This document shows, one piece after another, positions 52,264-60,514 of a DNA stretch of 64,000 bases. The position numbers and the translations under genes were made by a program. The stretch comes from an uncultured Prevotella sp. GTDB taxonomy: Bacteria; Bacteroidota; Bacteroidia; Bacteroidales; Bacteroidaceae. The stretch spans positions 62,001 to 126,000 of the forward strand of contig URUK01000004.1 in the NCBI GenBank assembly GCA_900551055.1, in the 5' to 3' direction. Under the pieces are notes generated by a model. That model was not told where the DNA came from and searched no databases. It saw only the letters and a list, made by a program, of their open reading frames with translations. The first letter of the stretch is position 1. Each line of letters starts with the position of its first letter.

Positions 52264-52325
52264 ATCTTATATTTTCGGTTTTGAGGTTTTACGGTTTTAA
52301 GGTTCTGCGGACGGCAGGTCTTTCA
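52264..52325. repeat. GGTT heptamer repeat between gldM and gldN
   Basis: Short run with CGGTTTT, GAGGTTT, TACGGTT, AAGGTTC at about 7-base spacing, the same sense as the array at 39271. Confidence 0.55.
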
Positions 52326-52383
52326 GGTTCTTATGCAGTGCATAACTACTGCTATTCCCTACGACCTTATCTCCGCAGACAAC

Positions 52384-53934
52384 CTATTTCACGATTATTT
52401 CCATCGACGCTGGCAGAGTTCGGCGTATGCCGTCAGGACCAACGGCGGTTATGCGCGTTATATAGAAGCGCTTGTTGCGTGCAAGGCGGCGGAACGTTTC
52501 GCGCTGACGCTGCGTGAAAGCGTCGCCGTTTGACACCATCGGAACGGCGTTGCCCATATTGTCATAGAATACCGCTTCGAAGCTCAAGACATCGAACGGG
52601 ATGTCCAGCAGACCGTCGTCTATCGCGGCCTTTATGCCCTTTGCCGACATGAGCGACGCCTTGGCAAGACCTCCTGTGCGGAAACGGTTGTCGCCGATTT
52701 CGATGTATGGTGTCGGATCGGGCAGCTTGCGCACCTTGAAAGTGAACTGACCCACCTGCCGTGCCGTGCCGGTTTGCAGAGACAAAACATTAATTGTAAC
52801 ATCCTGCCCTACGGCTGACGGATGCGCAATATACCTGCCCGGAGATACCGGCTGGAGCGTTCCTCCGCTCATGGTAGCCGACACCTTGGTAAGCGGAACA
52901 CCGGGAATGCTTATGCTGACAGGATTGTTATATCCGGCGTAAAGCACGTTCATAAGGTCTGCGGAGACGGTTGCGCTAGGGTCTACAACGGTGTATTTCT
53001 GGGAGAAGTCGCGGCGTATGGTCTCACCATTGCCGTTCTGCATGGTGATATAGCCTGTCAGGTTGAAGTCTCCCGTGCGGCTTGTCACCACTTCATAAGT
53101 ATTGTCGCGCAGGTTCATCTGCCGTCCGCCTATGAATATCTGCGGCTTTTGCGTCGTGTCAACTGCCGCCATCACGATTTGCGCCGAGAACTTGTCGCCG
53201 CGCACAATGGTCTGTGCGTTGGGTATTACGAAAGCACTCAACTTGTTGACACGTATGTCTTTCATATCGATATTGGCCACAAGGGTATGCAACACCTCAC
53301 CCTCAGCATAGCGGATGTCGCTCTGAAGCTTTGTAAGCAATGTCACGGCGGCGGCCACAGGCATGTCCTCGAACATGTATTCCTGCCAGTTCTTCCCCAT
53401 GGTCTTGGCGTTCTTGGGTAGCGTTGTCGTCAGGTTGCTCGATATTATGGCCTTCTGCCGCTCGTCGGCAACCATCGTCAGGATGCGCTCACGGAAGGAG
53501 TTGATGGCGTCGAACAGCTTTTTGCCCTGTCCCTTGCCAGGAGCGAGCATCACTTGGTTGGCAGCCTCAAGGTCGTCTTTGCGTTCTATATTGAATACGT
53601 CACCGTCTTCCCCGTCGGCCTCCTTCACGATTGCCACCTTGAGTTCCTGCGCGAAGTTGTACAGAGAGTCGCTCATGCGCTTCACGGCGGTGGCCTTGTC
53701 AAACCACACTTTGACTTTCTGCGGGTTTGCCTTCATCTGTGCCGCGAAGTCACCGTATATGGCCGCGTTCTCCGATGCTGAATTAGTGGTAGTGCGGTGC
53801 AGGCTTTCCTCCACAAGGGAAAAGCCCTCAAGCACTTCCGTCGACACATTGAGCGCAAGCATCGCCATCAAGACGACATACATGAGGTTTATCATCTTCT
53901 GGCGCGGAGATACCGGTCTTTTCTTTATTGCCAT
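52384..53934 (-). CDS. gldM: T9SS core protein GldM/PorM
   Basis: GldM spans the inner membrane once and forms, with GldL, the proton-driven motor of T9SS; its long periplasmic part reaches the outer-membrane ring. The helix is residues 12-34 (MINLMYVVLMAMLALNVSTEVL). The periplasmic domains D1-D4 follow, with the conserved ANIDMKDIRVNKLSAFVIPNAQTIVRGDKF and VLYAGYNNPVSISIPGVP. Length 516 is typical. Six bases separate it from gldL. Confidence 0.96.
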   Translation of the reverse strand: MAIKKRPVSPRQKMINLMYVVLMAMLALNVSTEVLEGFSLVEESLHRTTTNSASENAAIYGDFAAQMKANPQKVKVWFDKATAVKRMSDSLYNFAQELKVAIVKEADGEDGDVFNIERKDDLEAANQVMLAPGKGQGKKLFDAINSFRERILTMVADERQKAIISSNLTTTLPKNAKTMGKNWQEYMFEDMPVAAAVTLLTKLQSDIRYAEGEVLHTLVANIDMKDIRVNKLSAFVIPNAQTIVRGDKFSAQIVMAAVDTTQKPQIFIGGRQMNLRDNTYEVVTSRTGDFNLTGYITMQNGNGETIRRDFSQKYTVVDPSATVSADLMNVLYAGYNNPVSISIPGVPLTKVSATMSGGTLQPVSPGRYIAHPSAVGQDVTINVLSLQTGTARQVGQFTFKVRKLPDPTPYIEIGDNRFRTGGLAKASLMSAKGIKAAIDDGLLDIPFDVLSFEAVFYDNMGNAVPMVSNGDAFTQRQRETFRRLARNKRFYITRITAVGPDGIRRTLPASMEIIVK

Positions 53935-53940
53935 GCCTTA

Positions 53941-54789
53941 TTACACTTCAGTGTTGCCCCCATTGGTTGCGGTTGCACGCATATTTACGGTCATCGCCTC
54001 AATCATACGGGCGTATATCTTGTTAAGCTGTTCTATCTGCGAAGCCATACGGCGCGACTGTTCGTTGATTTCGTCTATCGTTCCGATTTGCGAGCTTGCG
54101 CCTTTTAGCTGCATCTCATACACCTTGCAGATGCCGGTGAGGGTGCGGTTGAGGTTCTCCATCTCTTCAGAATCACGTGTCAGGCGTGCGCTCTGCTCTG
54201 AAACCTTCGCCAATGTCTCGGTAAGCTTCTTAAGTTCGTCAACATAATTGGACGTGGCTTCTTCCATTTCGGGAGACACCTGCTGCTGCGCAGCCACCCA
54301 TCCGGGCACTGCCTGACCGGCAACAACCGGCTGGCCGGAAGGCAACACGCCTTCTTCAGCAGTGCCTGTCGCCGCAACCTGACCTTCAGCAGAAGCAGGT
54401 TGCCCTGCAACGGGGCCAACATAAGCCACCATTCCGGGAGGAACCGCCGCTCCGGCTGTTACGGGTTGTTCCTCCGTAAACGCTTCGTCAGCCGGCACGT
54501 CTTCATCCTCAACATCGCTGTCGGTGACATGTGTCGGCAAGTCCTTGCCTATTGCGGTCTTGTCGAACGGGCGGTCGAATGCCGAAATGAAGAACACTAT
54601 GACCTCCGTTCCCATGCCGATGTAAAGCATCAGGTTGGCTCCCGGCATGTGCGTCAGCTTGAACAATGTGCCAAGAATGACTATGGAAGCACCCCAACTG
54701 TAAGCGTAGTTCAGGAATGTCTGTCCCGGAACGCTGTCCAACCACCGCTGAAGGCGGTAGATGACGTTATATTTACTGTATTCGGTCAT
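53941..54789 (-). CDS. gldL: T9SS motor protein GldL/PorL
   Basis: GldL has two inner-membrane helices (YAYSWGASIVILGTLFKL and GANLMLYIGMGTEVIVFFISAF; residues ~25-68) with the buried charged residue that carries protons (E in GTEVIVF). The rest is cytoplasmic: a 95-residue A/P/G/V-rich linker and a coiled coil (VDELKKLTETLAKVSEQSARLTRD). Length 282 is usual. It lies between gldK (2-base gap) and gldM. Confidence 0.95.
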   Translation of the reverse strand: MTEYSKYNVIYRLQRWLDSVPGQTFLNYAYSWGASIVILGTLFKLTHMPGANLMLYIGMGTEVIVFFISAFDRPFDKTAIGKDLPTHVTDSDVEDEDVPADEAFTEEQPVTAGAAVPPGMVAYVGPVAGQPASAEGQVAATGTAEEGVLPSGQPVVAGQAVPGWVAAQQQVSPEMEEATSNYVDELKKLTETLAKVSEQSARLTRDSEEMENLNRTLTGICKVYEMQLKGASSQIGTIDEINEQSRRMASQIEQLNKIYARMIEAMTVNMRATATNGGNTEV

Positions 54790-54791
54790 TG

Positions 54792-56240
54792 TTATTTCTT
54801 TTTCCCTTTTTGTTTCGTACTCGTTGTGTTTGCCAGACTACGTACGCAGCGGAAGCCTATGTAGCAGCGCGGCTGGTTCTGATATTCCCATGTGCGCCAG
54901 GCTGAACGTATGTAAGACTCAGGGTCTTTCCACGACCCTCCGCGCACACTCTTCTTCTTCAAGCGGTACGGGTCTTCCTTGGCTGCGTTATAACGAAGCT
55001 CCGGGTTAAGGTCGTTCATAGCGTCGATGCCGGCCTCCGTATATGTCGTGCTTGTCCACTCGGCCACGTTTCCGGCCATGTCATACAGTCCGTTGGTGTT
55101 CGACGAGAACAAGCCTACACGGCTCGTTATAAGGTTCCCGTCCTCGGTATAGTTGCCGCGGTCGGGTTTGAAGTTGGCGAAAAAGCATCCGTCTTCGCTC
55201 TTAACGTCAACCTGTTCCCACGGGAACTCCGTTCCGTCCTTTCCACGGGCGGCGTATTCCCACTCGGCTTCGGTCGGAAGACGGTACCGCTGGATGTACC
55301 TCGCCTCGCCGCCGAGGCCTTTCAACAGGTAGTCAGTGCGCCAGGCGCAGAATGCGTTGGCCTGTTCCCAAGTTACACCCACCACGGGATAGTCGTTGTA
55401 AGCGGGATTGCTGAAATACTGGCGCATGTAGACCTCGTTGTCGGAGTTTACAAAATCGTTAACCCAACACGTTGTGTCGGGATATATGTTCACGATATAT
55501 GTGTTCAGGAAGTCCCACGGGCCGCTCAACGGACGGTCAATCGTCTGCCTCACGATGCGGCCTTCGTCGTCGATGTAGGCCGTGTCCTTTGAAATCATCA
55601 CAACCTCGTCAGGATTCACCTGCACGTCGGTGTTGAGGTTGCGCATGGCCGGGTCAAGCCTGTTGCGCCTCAATGCGGCCGCCGTATAGTCATAAACCTC
55701 ATAACGGTAGTTCATCTGCGAAGCGTCAAGCATCTTCTCCCCCGTCACCGGATTTGTGACATAAAGGCTCTCTATGGCGCGCAGCTCGTCCTCGTTCGGC
55801 TTGCGCGGCAAAGCTTTCTTCCAGTTCAGGTGGGGCGTTACGGGGTCACCGTTCTTGTCTTCGGTTATCATATAAGTCTCGTCACCGCCGTAAGCCGGGT
55901 CGGCAAGGCGTGTGCGGAGTATGGAATCGCGCACCCAGAAGACGAACTGCTTGTACTCCGAGTTTGTCACTTCGGTCTCGTCCATCCAAAAGCCTTCGAC
56001 TGATATTTCCTTATCGGGTGTCTGCCGTCCCCACAGGCTGTCGTCCTTCGCAAGCCCCATTTTGAGGAAACCGCGCTTTACGAGGGTCATACCGTAAGGC
56101 GTAGGCTCGGTAAAGCTCTTGCCGCTGACGCCCACCACCTCGCCGCCACGCCCCAGCGACGACATGCGTCCGCCGAAACAGCCGGTAAGCACGATTGAGG
56201 CCACAAGGCCGAGTGCCGTAATGAAATTCGTTTTCTTCAT
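54792..56240 (-). CDS. gldK: T9SS lipoprotein GldK/PorK
   Basis: A 482-residue lipoprotein (signal ends VLTGC) that forms the T9SS ring with GldN. It has the FGE/SUMF1-type fold: EISVEGFWMDETEVTNSEYKQF, YPVVGVTWEQANAFCAWR, YRLPTEAEWEYAARG, GLYDMAGNVAEWTS and SVRGGSWKD. The formylglycine-generating activity is not expected, since GldK serves as a structural protein. Length and order match other Bacteroidales. Confidence 0.96.
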   Translation of the reverse strand: MKKTNFITALGLVASIVLTGCFGGRMSSLGRGGEVVGVSGKSFTEPTPYGMTLVKRGFLKMGLAKDDSLWGRQTPDKEISVEGFWMDETEVTNSEYKQFVFWVRDSILRTRLADPAYGGDETYMITEDKNGDPVTPHLNWKKALPRKPNEDELRAIESLYVTNPVTGEKMLDASQMNYRYEVYDYTAAALRRNRLDPAMRNLNTDVQVNPDEVVMISKDTAYIDDEGRIVRQTIDRPLSGPWDFLNTYIVNIYPDTTCWVNDFVNSDNEVYMRQYFSNPAYNDYPVVGVTWEQANAFCAWRTDYLLKGLGGEARYIQRYRLPTEAEWEYAARGKDGTEFPWEQVDVKSEDGCFFANFKPDRGNYTEDGNLITSRVGLFSSNTNGLYDMAGNVAEWTSTTYTEAGIDAMNDLNPELRYNAAKEDPYRLKKKSVRGGSWKDPESYIRSAWRTWEYQNQPRCYIGFRCVRSLANTTSTKQKGKKK

Positions 56241-56246
56241 ATCTTA

Positions 56247-57185
56247 TTAAAGTATCCTCACGCTTTTATGTTTGTTACGTCCTTTCTTGAACATGTTGAC
56301 ATCCACCTGGTAGCCGATTATCAGCTCATGGCTGCCGTTGCCGATGCTTATGCCCGACGTGTACACCTCATAGCTGTAGCCTATGTGCACGCCGTGGAAA
56401 CTGCCGCCGACGAGCACCGTCACGGAGTTTGTAGGACTGTAAGAAACGCCGCCGTACAACACCTTCTTGTCGTTCGTGTACACCAGTCGGCCCGAAACGT
56501 CGCCCCTCCACTCCACTCCGTCTGTACGCACGAGCACTGACGGATGTATTGTAAGAAACGGATTTCTAAGCTTAATATTGTATCCTCCGGTCAAATAAAA
56601 CGTAGGGTCTATCTGCAATTCACTGGTCTCGCCAAGCGTGACAAGCGGCGAAGTGATGTGCTGCGCCGACACGCCGACATACCACGGACCGCGCGAATAA
56701 TACAGGCCGAAACCTATGTCAAAGGCGCTTCCGTTGACGTCTGACGTAGCCAAGGCCGGGTCGTCCGAATCCTCAACGTCCACCTTCGAGCCGTCAAATC
56801 CCTCGCTCAGCAGCCCAAGCTGCACGCCCGCGCTTATCATGCCGCCGAAAAGGCGGTGCTTATAAGCATACTGCACGGCCAGACGCTGGTGGGTGAAGAG
56901 TCCTATCTGGTCGTTGAGCAGCGAAAGGCCCACTCCGTGGTAGTTCTTCAGGAAGTAAAGGGGCATGTCCGCACCCACATACATCGACCTCGGATTGTTC
57001 TCGAAGCCGGCAAAACTCATAGCGTATGCAGCCGCGATGTTAAGTTTCTGCTGCTTGCCGACAGCACCCGGGTTGAAATAAGGCTCCAAGTCCCAGTAGT
57101 GGCTGAACGACACGTCATACTGGGCGCCAGCCTTTGAGGCGGCGAGCAGCAATACGGACAATATGACAAGAATGCGTCTTCGCAC
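56247..57185 (-). CDS. porP: PorP/SprF-family T9SS outer-membrane protein
   Basis: A 312-residue outer-membrane protein that opens the T9SS operon. After the signal (SVLLLAASKAGAQ) comes YDVSFSHYWDLEPYFNPGAVG, the PorP/SprF opening (usually QxPxxSQYMxNxxxxNPAxAG), and NYHGVGLSLLNDQIGLFTHQRLAVQYAYKHRL. PorP binds the GldKN ring or anchors type B substrates. Six bases before gldK. Confidence 0.93.
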   Translation of the reverse strand: MRRRILVILSVLLLAASKAGAQYDVSFSHYWDLEPYFNPGAVGKQQKLNIAAAYAMSFAGFENNPRSMYVGADMPLYFLKNYHGVGLSLLNDQIGLFTHQRLAVQYAYKHRLFGGMISAGVQLGLLSEGFDGSKVDVEDSDDPALATSDVNGSAFDIGFGLYYSRGPWYVGVSAQHITSPLVTLGETSELQIDPTFYLTGGYNIKLRNPFLTIHPSVLVRTDGVEWRGDVSGRLVYTNDKKVLYGGVSYSPTNSVTVLVGGSFHGVHIGYSYEVYTSGISIGNGSHELIIGYQVDVNMFKKGRNKHKSVRIL

Positions 57186-57231
57186 GACAATATAACGCCC
57201 GCCTCGCGCTTTTATTGCGCAGGGGCGGTAA

Positions 57232-57314
57232 AGAATTAAGAGTTAAGAACTAAGAAAAACATTCTTGCCGATTGCCAACAAGACATATTTTCTTAATTCT
57301 TAACTCTTAAAATT
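57232..57314. repeat. Heptamer-phased inverted repeat upstream of porP
   Basis: Left arm 57232-57259 (AGAATTA, AGAGTTA, AGAACTA, AGAAAAA) and right arm 57287-57314 (TTTTCTT, AATTCTT, AACTCTT) pair well. It lies between porP and the DUF2795 gene and may end the latter's transcript. Confidence 0.85.
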
Positions 57315-57333
57315 CAACCAAGCGCCCTTCCGC

Positions 57334-57555
57334 TTAATACTCGTCCTCGTTGAAAAGGAAGTCCTCTTTTGTAGGATAGTCAGGCCATATGTCTTCTATG
57401 CTGTCGTACACATCGCCTTCATCTTCTATCTCTTGCAGGTTTTCCAGCACTTCCAGTGGCGCGCCAGAGCGGATGGCATAGTCAATCAGCTCATCCTTCG
57501 TGGCTGGCCACGGCGCGTCTTCGAGTTTCGAAGCCAGTTCAAGTGTCCAATACAT
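57334..57555 (-). CDS. DUF2795 family protein
   Basis: A 73-residue acidic protein matching the short DUF2795 family: TLELASKLEDAPWPATKDELIDYAIRSGAPLEVLENLQEI. The family fold is a small helical domain of unknown role. It has its own clear promoter and no partner gene in the same transcript. Confidence 0.88.
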   Translation of the reverse strand: MYWTLELASKLEDAPWPATKDELIDYAIRSGAPLEVLENLQEIEDEGDVYDSIEDIWPDYPTKEDFLFNEDEY

Positions 57556-57589
57556 AAGCTATAGTTTTAAAGCGTTTTTTAATCGGACG

Positions 57590-57619
57590 CAAAAGTAATA
57601 TATTTTTTCTTATTTGCAA
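57590..57619 (-). promoter_or_regulatory. Promoter of the DUF2795 gene
   Basis: TTG (57617-57619), 19 bases, TACTTTTG (57590-57597) on the minus strand; leader about 30 bases. Confidence 0.65.
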
Positions 57620-58173
57620 GATTTACGCCATGTTTTTTCCCTTACACCTACAATAAAGTTTAATTTCCTTGCCAATACGAACAAATAGTCACTCAACCTG
57701 TTCATATATTGCAACACTTCTGGGTCAAGCTCGGTGCTCTCCGCAAGGAAGAATATCCTGCGCTCCGCCCTGCGGCACACCGTGCGGCACACGTGCGCGT
57801 AGGCCGCCACGTGCGAACCTCCGGGCAGGATGAAGTCAGTCTGCGGAGGAATTTCGGCCACGATGCTGTCTATTTCCTTTTCAAGCACGTCTATTTCGCC
57901 GGCGTCAAGCGTGTATGACGGGGCGAGCTGCGTCTTCGTCTTGTCCGTGGCGAGATACGAGCACACGGTGAACAGGTTGCGCTGTATGCGGTATATGAGG
58001 TTCTTGTCCGGCCCGTCTTTCATGAAAGAGGCCAGCAGACCGAGGTCGGCGCTAAGCTCGTCAACCGTGCCGTAGGCCTCGATGCGCGAATTTGTCTTCC
58101 TCACCTTCACTCCCCCGACAAGGCTGGTTGTGCCGCCGTCGCCTGTCTTTGTGTACACCTTTGTTATTTTCAT
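57610..58173 (-). CDS. PduO-type cob(I)yrinic acid a,c-diamide adenosyltransferase
   Basis: Adds the adenosyl group to cob(I)alamin to form coenzyme B12. The 187-residue trimeric-fold enzyme is recognised by KVYTKTGDGGTTSLVGG, the ATP loop EAYGTVDELSADLGLLASF, and CRRAERRIFFLAE with VLQYMNRLSDYLFVLARKLN near the end. No B12 synthesis gene is nearby. Twelve bases separate it from the unknown gene upstream, so they likely share a transcript. Confidence 0.95.
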   Translation of the reverse strand: MKITKVYTKTGDGGTTSLVGGVKVRKTNSRIEAYGTVDELSADLGLLASFMKDGPDKNLIYRIQRNLFTVCSYLATDKTKTQLAPSYTLDAGEIDVLEKEIDSIVAEIPPQTDFILPGGSHVAAYAHVCRTVCRRAERRIFFLAESTELDPEVLQYMNRLSDYLFVLARKLNFIVGVREKTWRKSCK

Positions 58174-58185
58174 AGTCGTAAACGG

Positions 58186-58764
58186 TTAAAAGTTTATCAC
58201 GTAGTTTTGTTTGAAACGTTTTTTGTCGAAGAACACCAGGCCGCAGTAATACAGGTCGAACGTCACCACGCCCTGCATCTCCGCCACCACACTGCGCCAC
58301 AGCCTGCGCACGGCCTTGCCGCGGCGGATGTCGAGCAGCATGACGGCTCTGCCGTCCTTGGCGGCGGCGCACGCACCGTAAAACACCTGTTCAAACCCCT
58401 CGCACGGGGCAATCACCACGAAACCGGCCTCCGCCGCGACATCGCCGCCGGCCTCAACAAGCTCCGTAAGGCGGCATCCGGCCTTGACATAGCTGCCGAG
58501 CGCGTCGCCGCCGACACCGTAGACCGCCGTCAGCCGGGGCTGCAAATGGTTTGCCAGGCGCAGGCAAAGCTCGCATACGCGCCGCTCTATAACGCCAAGC
58601 CCGGGAAAGCGCGCCGCCAGCGTACCGTAAGCGTAATACGGCCAGTGCTCGTTGATGACGTAGCGCACCATGCGGTAAGCCCACGGCGACTGCACCCCGA
58701 AGCCCCGGCAACGGCCTATGCGGCCCGTCCACACCATCCAGCGCCTAACCATTGAATACTTCAT
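58186..58764 (-). CDS. Conserved hypothetical protein, methyltransferase-like
   Basis: I start at the ATG at 58764, which has AGGAAAGGG six bases ahead; the longer frame adds 43 arginine-rich residues. The 192-residue protein opens RCRGFGVQSPWAYRMVRYVINEHWPYYAYG, a segment I recall at the N-terminus of Bacteroidales proteins annotated as SAM-dependent methyltransferase-like. The rest alternates helices and strands (LVEAGGDVAAEAGFVVIAPC, AVMLLDIRRG, VTFDLYYCGLVFFDKKRFKQNYVI), as in a Rossmann fold, but no clear SAM loop is present. Function unknown. Confidence 0.75.
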   Translation of the reverse strand: MKYSMVRRWMVWTGRIGRCRGFGVQSPWAYRMVRYVINEHWPYYAYGTLAARFPGLGVIERRVCELCLRLANHLQPRLTAVYGVGGDALGSYVKAGCRLTELVEAGGDVAAEAGFVVIAPCEGFEQVFYGACAAAKDGRAVMLLDIRRGKAVRRLWRSVVAEMQGVVTFDLYYCGLVFFDKKRFKQNYVINF

Positions 58765-58937
58765 GCCGCCCTTTCCTAATGACACGCTGCGGCGTACCTG
58801 CATGCGCCATTTTACCCGGCGCGATGCGCGCGAACGCCATCCTCGTTTTGCAAATATACATATTTCAATCCAAAAAACATCGGTTTTCAGCAAAATGTTT
58901 CACTAAAATCAGCACGGCACGCCGCATGCTGTTTTCC

Positions 58938-59025
58938 AAAAGGCCACCTTTTGCATGCCAAAAGACCGCATTTTACACGCCAAAAGGGCACCTTTTACAG
59001 GCTAAAAGACGGCCTTTTAAAAACC
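58938..59025. repeat. 22-bp tandem repeat array (4 units)
   Basis: Units begin at 58938, 58960, 58982 and 59004 with cores AAAAGGCCACCTTTTG, AAAAGACCGCATTTTA, AAAAGGGCACCTTTTA and AAAAGACGGCCTTTTA. It lies in the 58765-59484 gap between divergent genes; the rest of the gap has a promoter candidate and no gene I can see. Confidence 0.88.
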
Positions 59026-59285
59026 TTCTGGCTATCAGCCGTTTACACGGACGCCACAATGTGTGCCCAAAAGCATACCTAACGACCGGCCTTGCACCTT
59101 GCACAAGGCCGCCGGCGGCAACATTGCAGGACGGGCACAGGCGTTGCATGCAATGCCACACTTCAATAACGCCAGCGCCGCCAATGTACACCGTATGTTT
59201 ACAGAAGTGTAAACCCGGCTGCGACAGACCGTGTTTTTTAACGTTATTCAACATTTCCGCACGGTCTGCATTACAATATTTTAAA

Positions 59286-59293
59286 TATATTTG
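59286..59293 (+). promoter_or_regulatory. -7 element TATATTTG upstream of the lipocalin-like lipoprotein
   Basis: TATATTTG 191 bases before the ATG at 59485; the -33 box is poor. If used, the leader would be unusually long. Confidence 0.35.
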
Positions 59294-59484
59294 TAGCACA
59301 AAAGCTAAACAAACAAGGCTTTCAGGCAAGCCTGCACCACGCCTGCCCACGCCATATTCCGCTTTTGTCACACACTGAAACCACCTGACTTTGACGCGCA
59401 AAAGCGCATGCGGCTCCATAGTCCGGCAACAGAATACGAAAACAACATCAAGGGCAAGGGCCGCGCCCGGACAGACTAAACCAT

Positions 59485-60312
59485 ATGAAAATGAAAAGAC
59501 TTGACTTTGCAAAAAGGACATTCAGCCAGGCGGCACTGCTCGCAGGCATGGCTTTAATCGCCTTCGGCAGCCTGCTCTCGTCATGCGGCGATGACGACGG
59601 AGACAACGGAAGCATCAAAGGAGACGCCAAAAGCCTTATCATAGGCGAATGGGGCGAAGTGAAAACCGAGAGCTACCGCTACGACGAGGGGCTTGTAAGG
59701 ACTTGGCCGGGATACAGGAACGGCAAGGAAGCCGCATGGATTTTCGGCGAAAACGGATACTTCCAATACGCCGTCTACGCATCACAAGGAGACGCGGAAG
59801 GGACTTACAGCATCTCCGGGAACAACCTGCGCATAAAATGCGGCTACTGGGACAACCCGAACTTCACCGTACTTAAACTTGACAAAGACTCGCTAATCGT
59901 AAGGCAACCGTATGAAGATACCGAATACGACTACGAGATATATTATTACAAAAGGCTGTCATTCTACGGCGAAGGCGACGGCAGCGACCTGGACGCAGAG
60001 GCGCGGAACTTCGTAGGAACATGGAGTTACAACAACCATTACTGGTATTTCGCACCTGACGGAAAACTCTACGTAAGCAAGGACGAGCACGTAAACCAAG
60101 AGAACTACATCGCCCAAAAGGAATGGTCGTATGACGCCGAGACAAGGACTTTGGCGACAAGCATGTTCTGGGAAGACGTGTATCCCGGCACGAACTACAC
60201 ATGGGGCAACTACAACTACTCGTGGACGGTGCTCGTCGTTGAAGACAATTTTTGGACGGGCAAGTGCCTGTACGCCGACGGCGAAGCCGCGACATTTGAA
60301 AGAGTGGAATAA
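59485..60312 (+). CDS. Lipoprotein with two lipocalin-like domains
   Basis: A 275-residue predicted lipoprotein: signal (AALLAGMALIAFGSLLSSC), then an acidic linker DDDGDN. Two similar beta domains follow, each opening with a W in a G-x-W pattern (LIIGEWGEVKTESYRYDE at ~53; FVGTWSYNNHYWYFAPDGKLYVS at ~175) and closing with strands (LRIKCGYW; LVVEDNFWTGKCLYADG). They look like an internal duplication of the lipocalin-like fold common in Bacteroidales lipoproteins. Function unknown. A strong terminator follows. Confidence 0.85.
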   Translation: MKMKRLDFAKRTFSQAALLAGMALIAFGSLLSSCGDDDGDNGSIKGDAKSLIIGEWGEVKTESYRYDEGLVRTWPGYRNGKEAAWIFGENGYFQYAVYASQGDAEGTYSISGNNLRIKCGYWDNPNFTVLKLDKDSLIVRQPYEDTEYDYEIYYYKRLSFYGEGDGSDLDAEARNFVGTWSYNNHYWYFAPDGKLYVSKDEHVNQENYIAQKEWSYDAETRTLATSMFWEDVYPGTNYTWGNYNYSWTVLVVEDNFWTGKCLYADGEAATFERVE

Positions 60313-60343
60313 GGAGCAACGTCCGCCAGCCATCGAGCCATAA

Positions 60344-60385
60344 GCGAAAAGCCCTCCAGGCATTGTTGCCTGAAGGGCTTTTCGC
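60344..60385 (+). terminator. Terminator of the lipocalin-like lipoprotein gene
   Basis: GCGAAAAGCCCTCCAGGCA / TGCCTGAAGGGCTTTTCGC, about 18 of 19 pairs with one mismatch, 4-base loop, 31 bases past the stop. Confidence 0.9.
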
Positions 60386-60460
60386 CATCTTATGGCAAAA
60401 ACCTGCGGCTACGGCAAGCAATGCTCATATCTTGATATTGCACTGAAAACATGGCAGCCG

Positions 60461-60492
60461 CTTGCTTTTATTGTTTTTTTAAGCTATCTTCG
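60461..60492 (+). promoter_or_regulatory. Promoter of sdaA
   Basis: CTTG (60461-60464), 20 bases, TATCTTCG (60485-60492), 22 bases before the ATG at 60515. It excludes the earlier in-frame ATG at 60392, which lies in the previous terminator region. Confidence 0.65.
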
Positions 60493-60514
60493 CACCATAA
60501 ATACACAGAAAACG

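Noticed and set aside
16871..59025. 22-bp repeat arrays as CRISPR arrays
   Set aside because: Units are contiguous with no unique spacers, vary between copies, and no cas genes are present.
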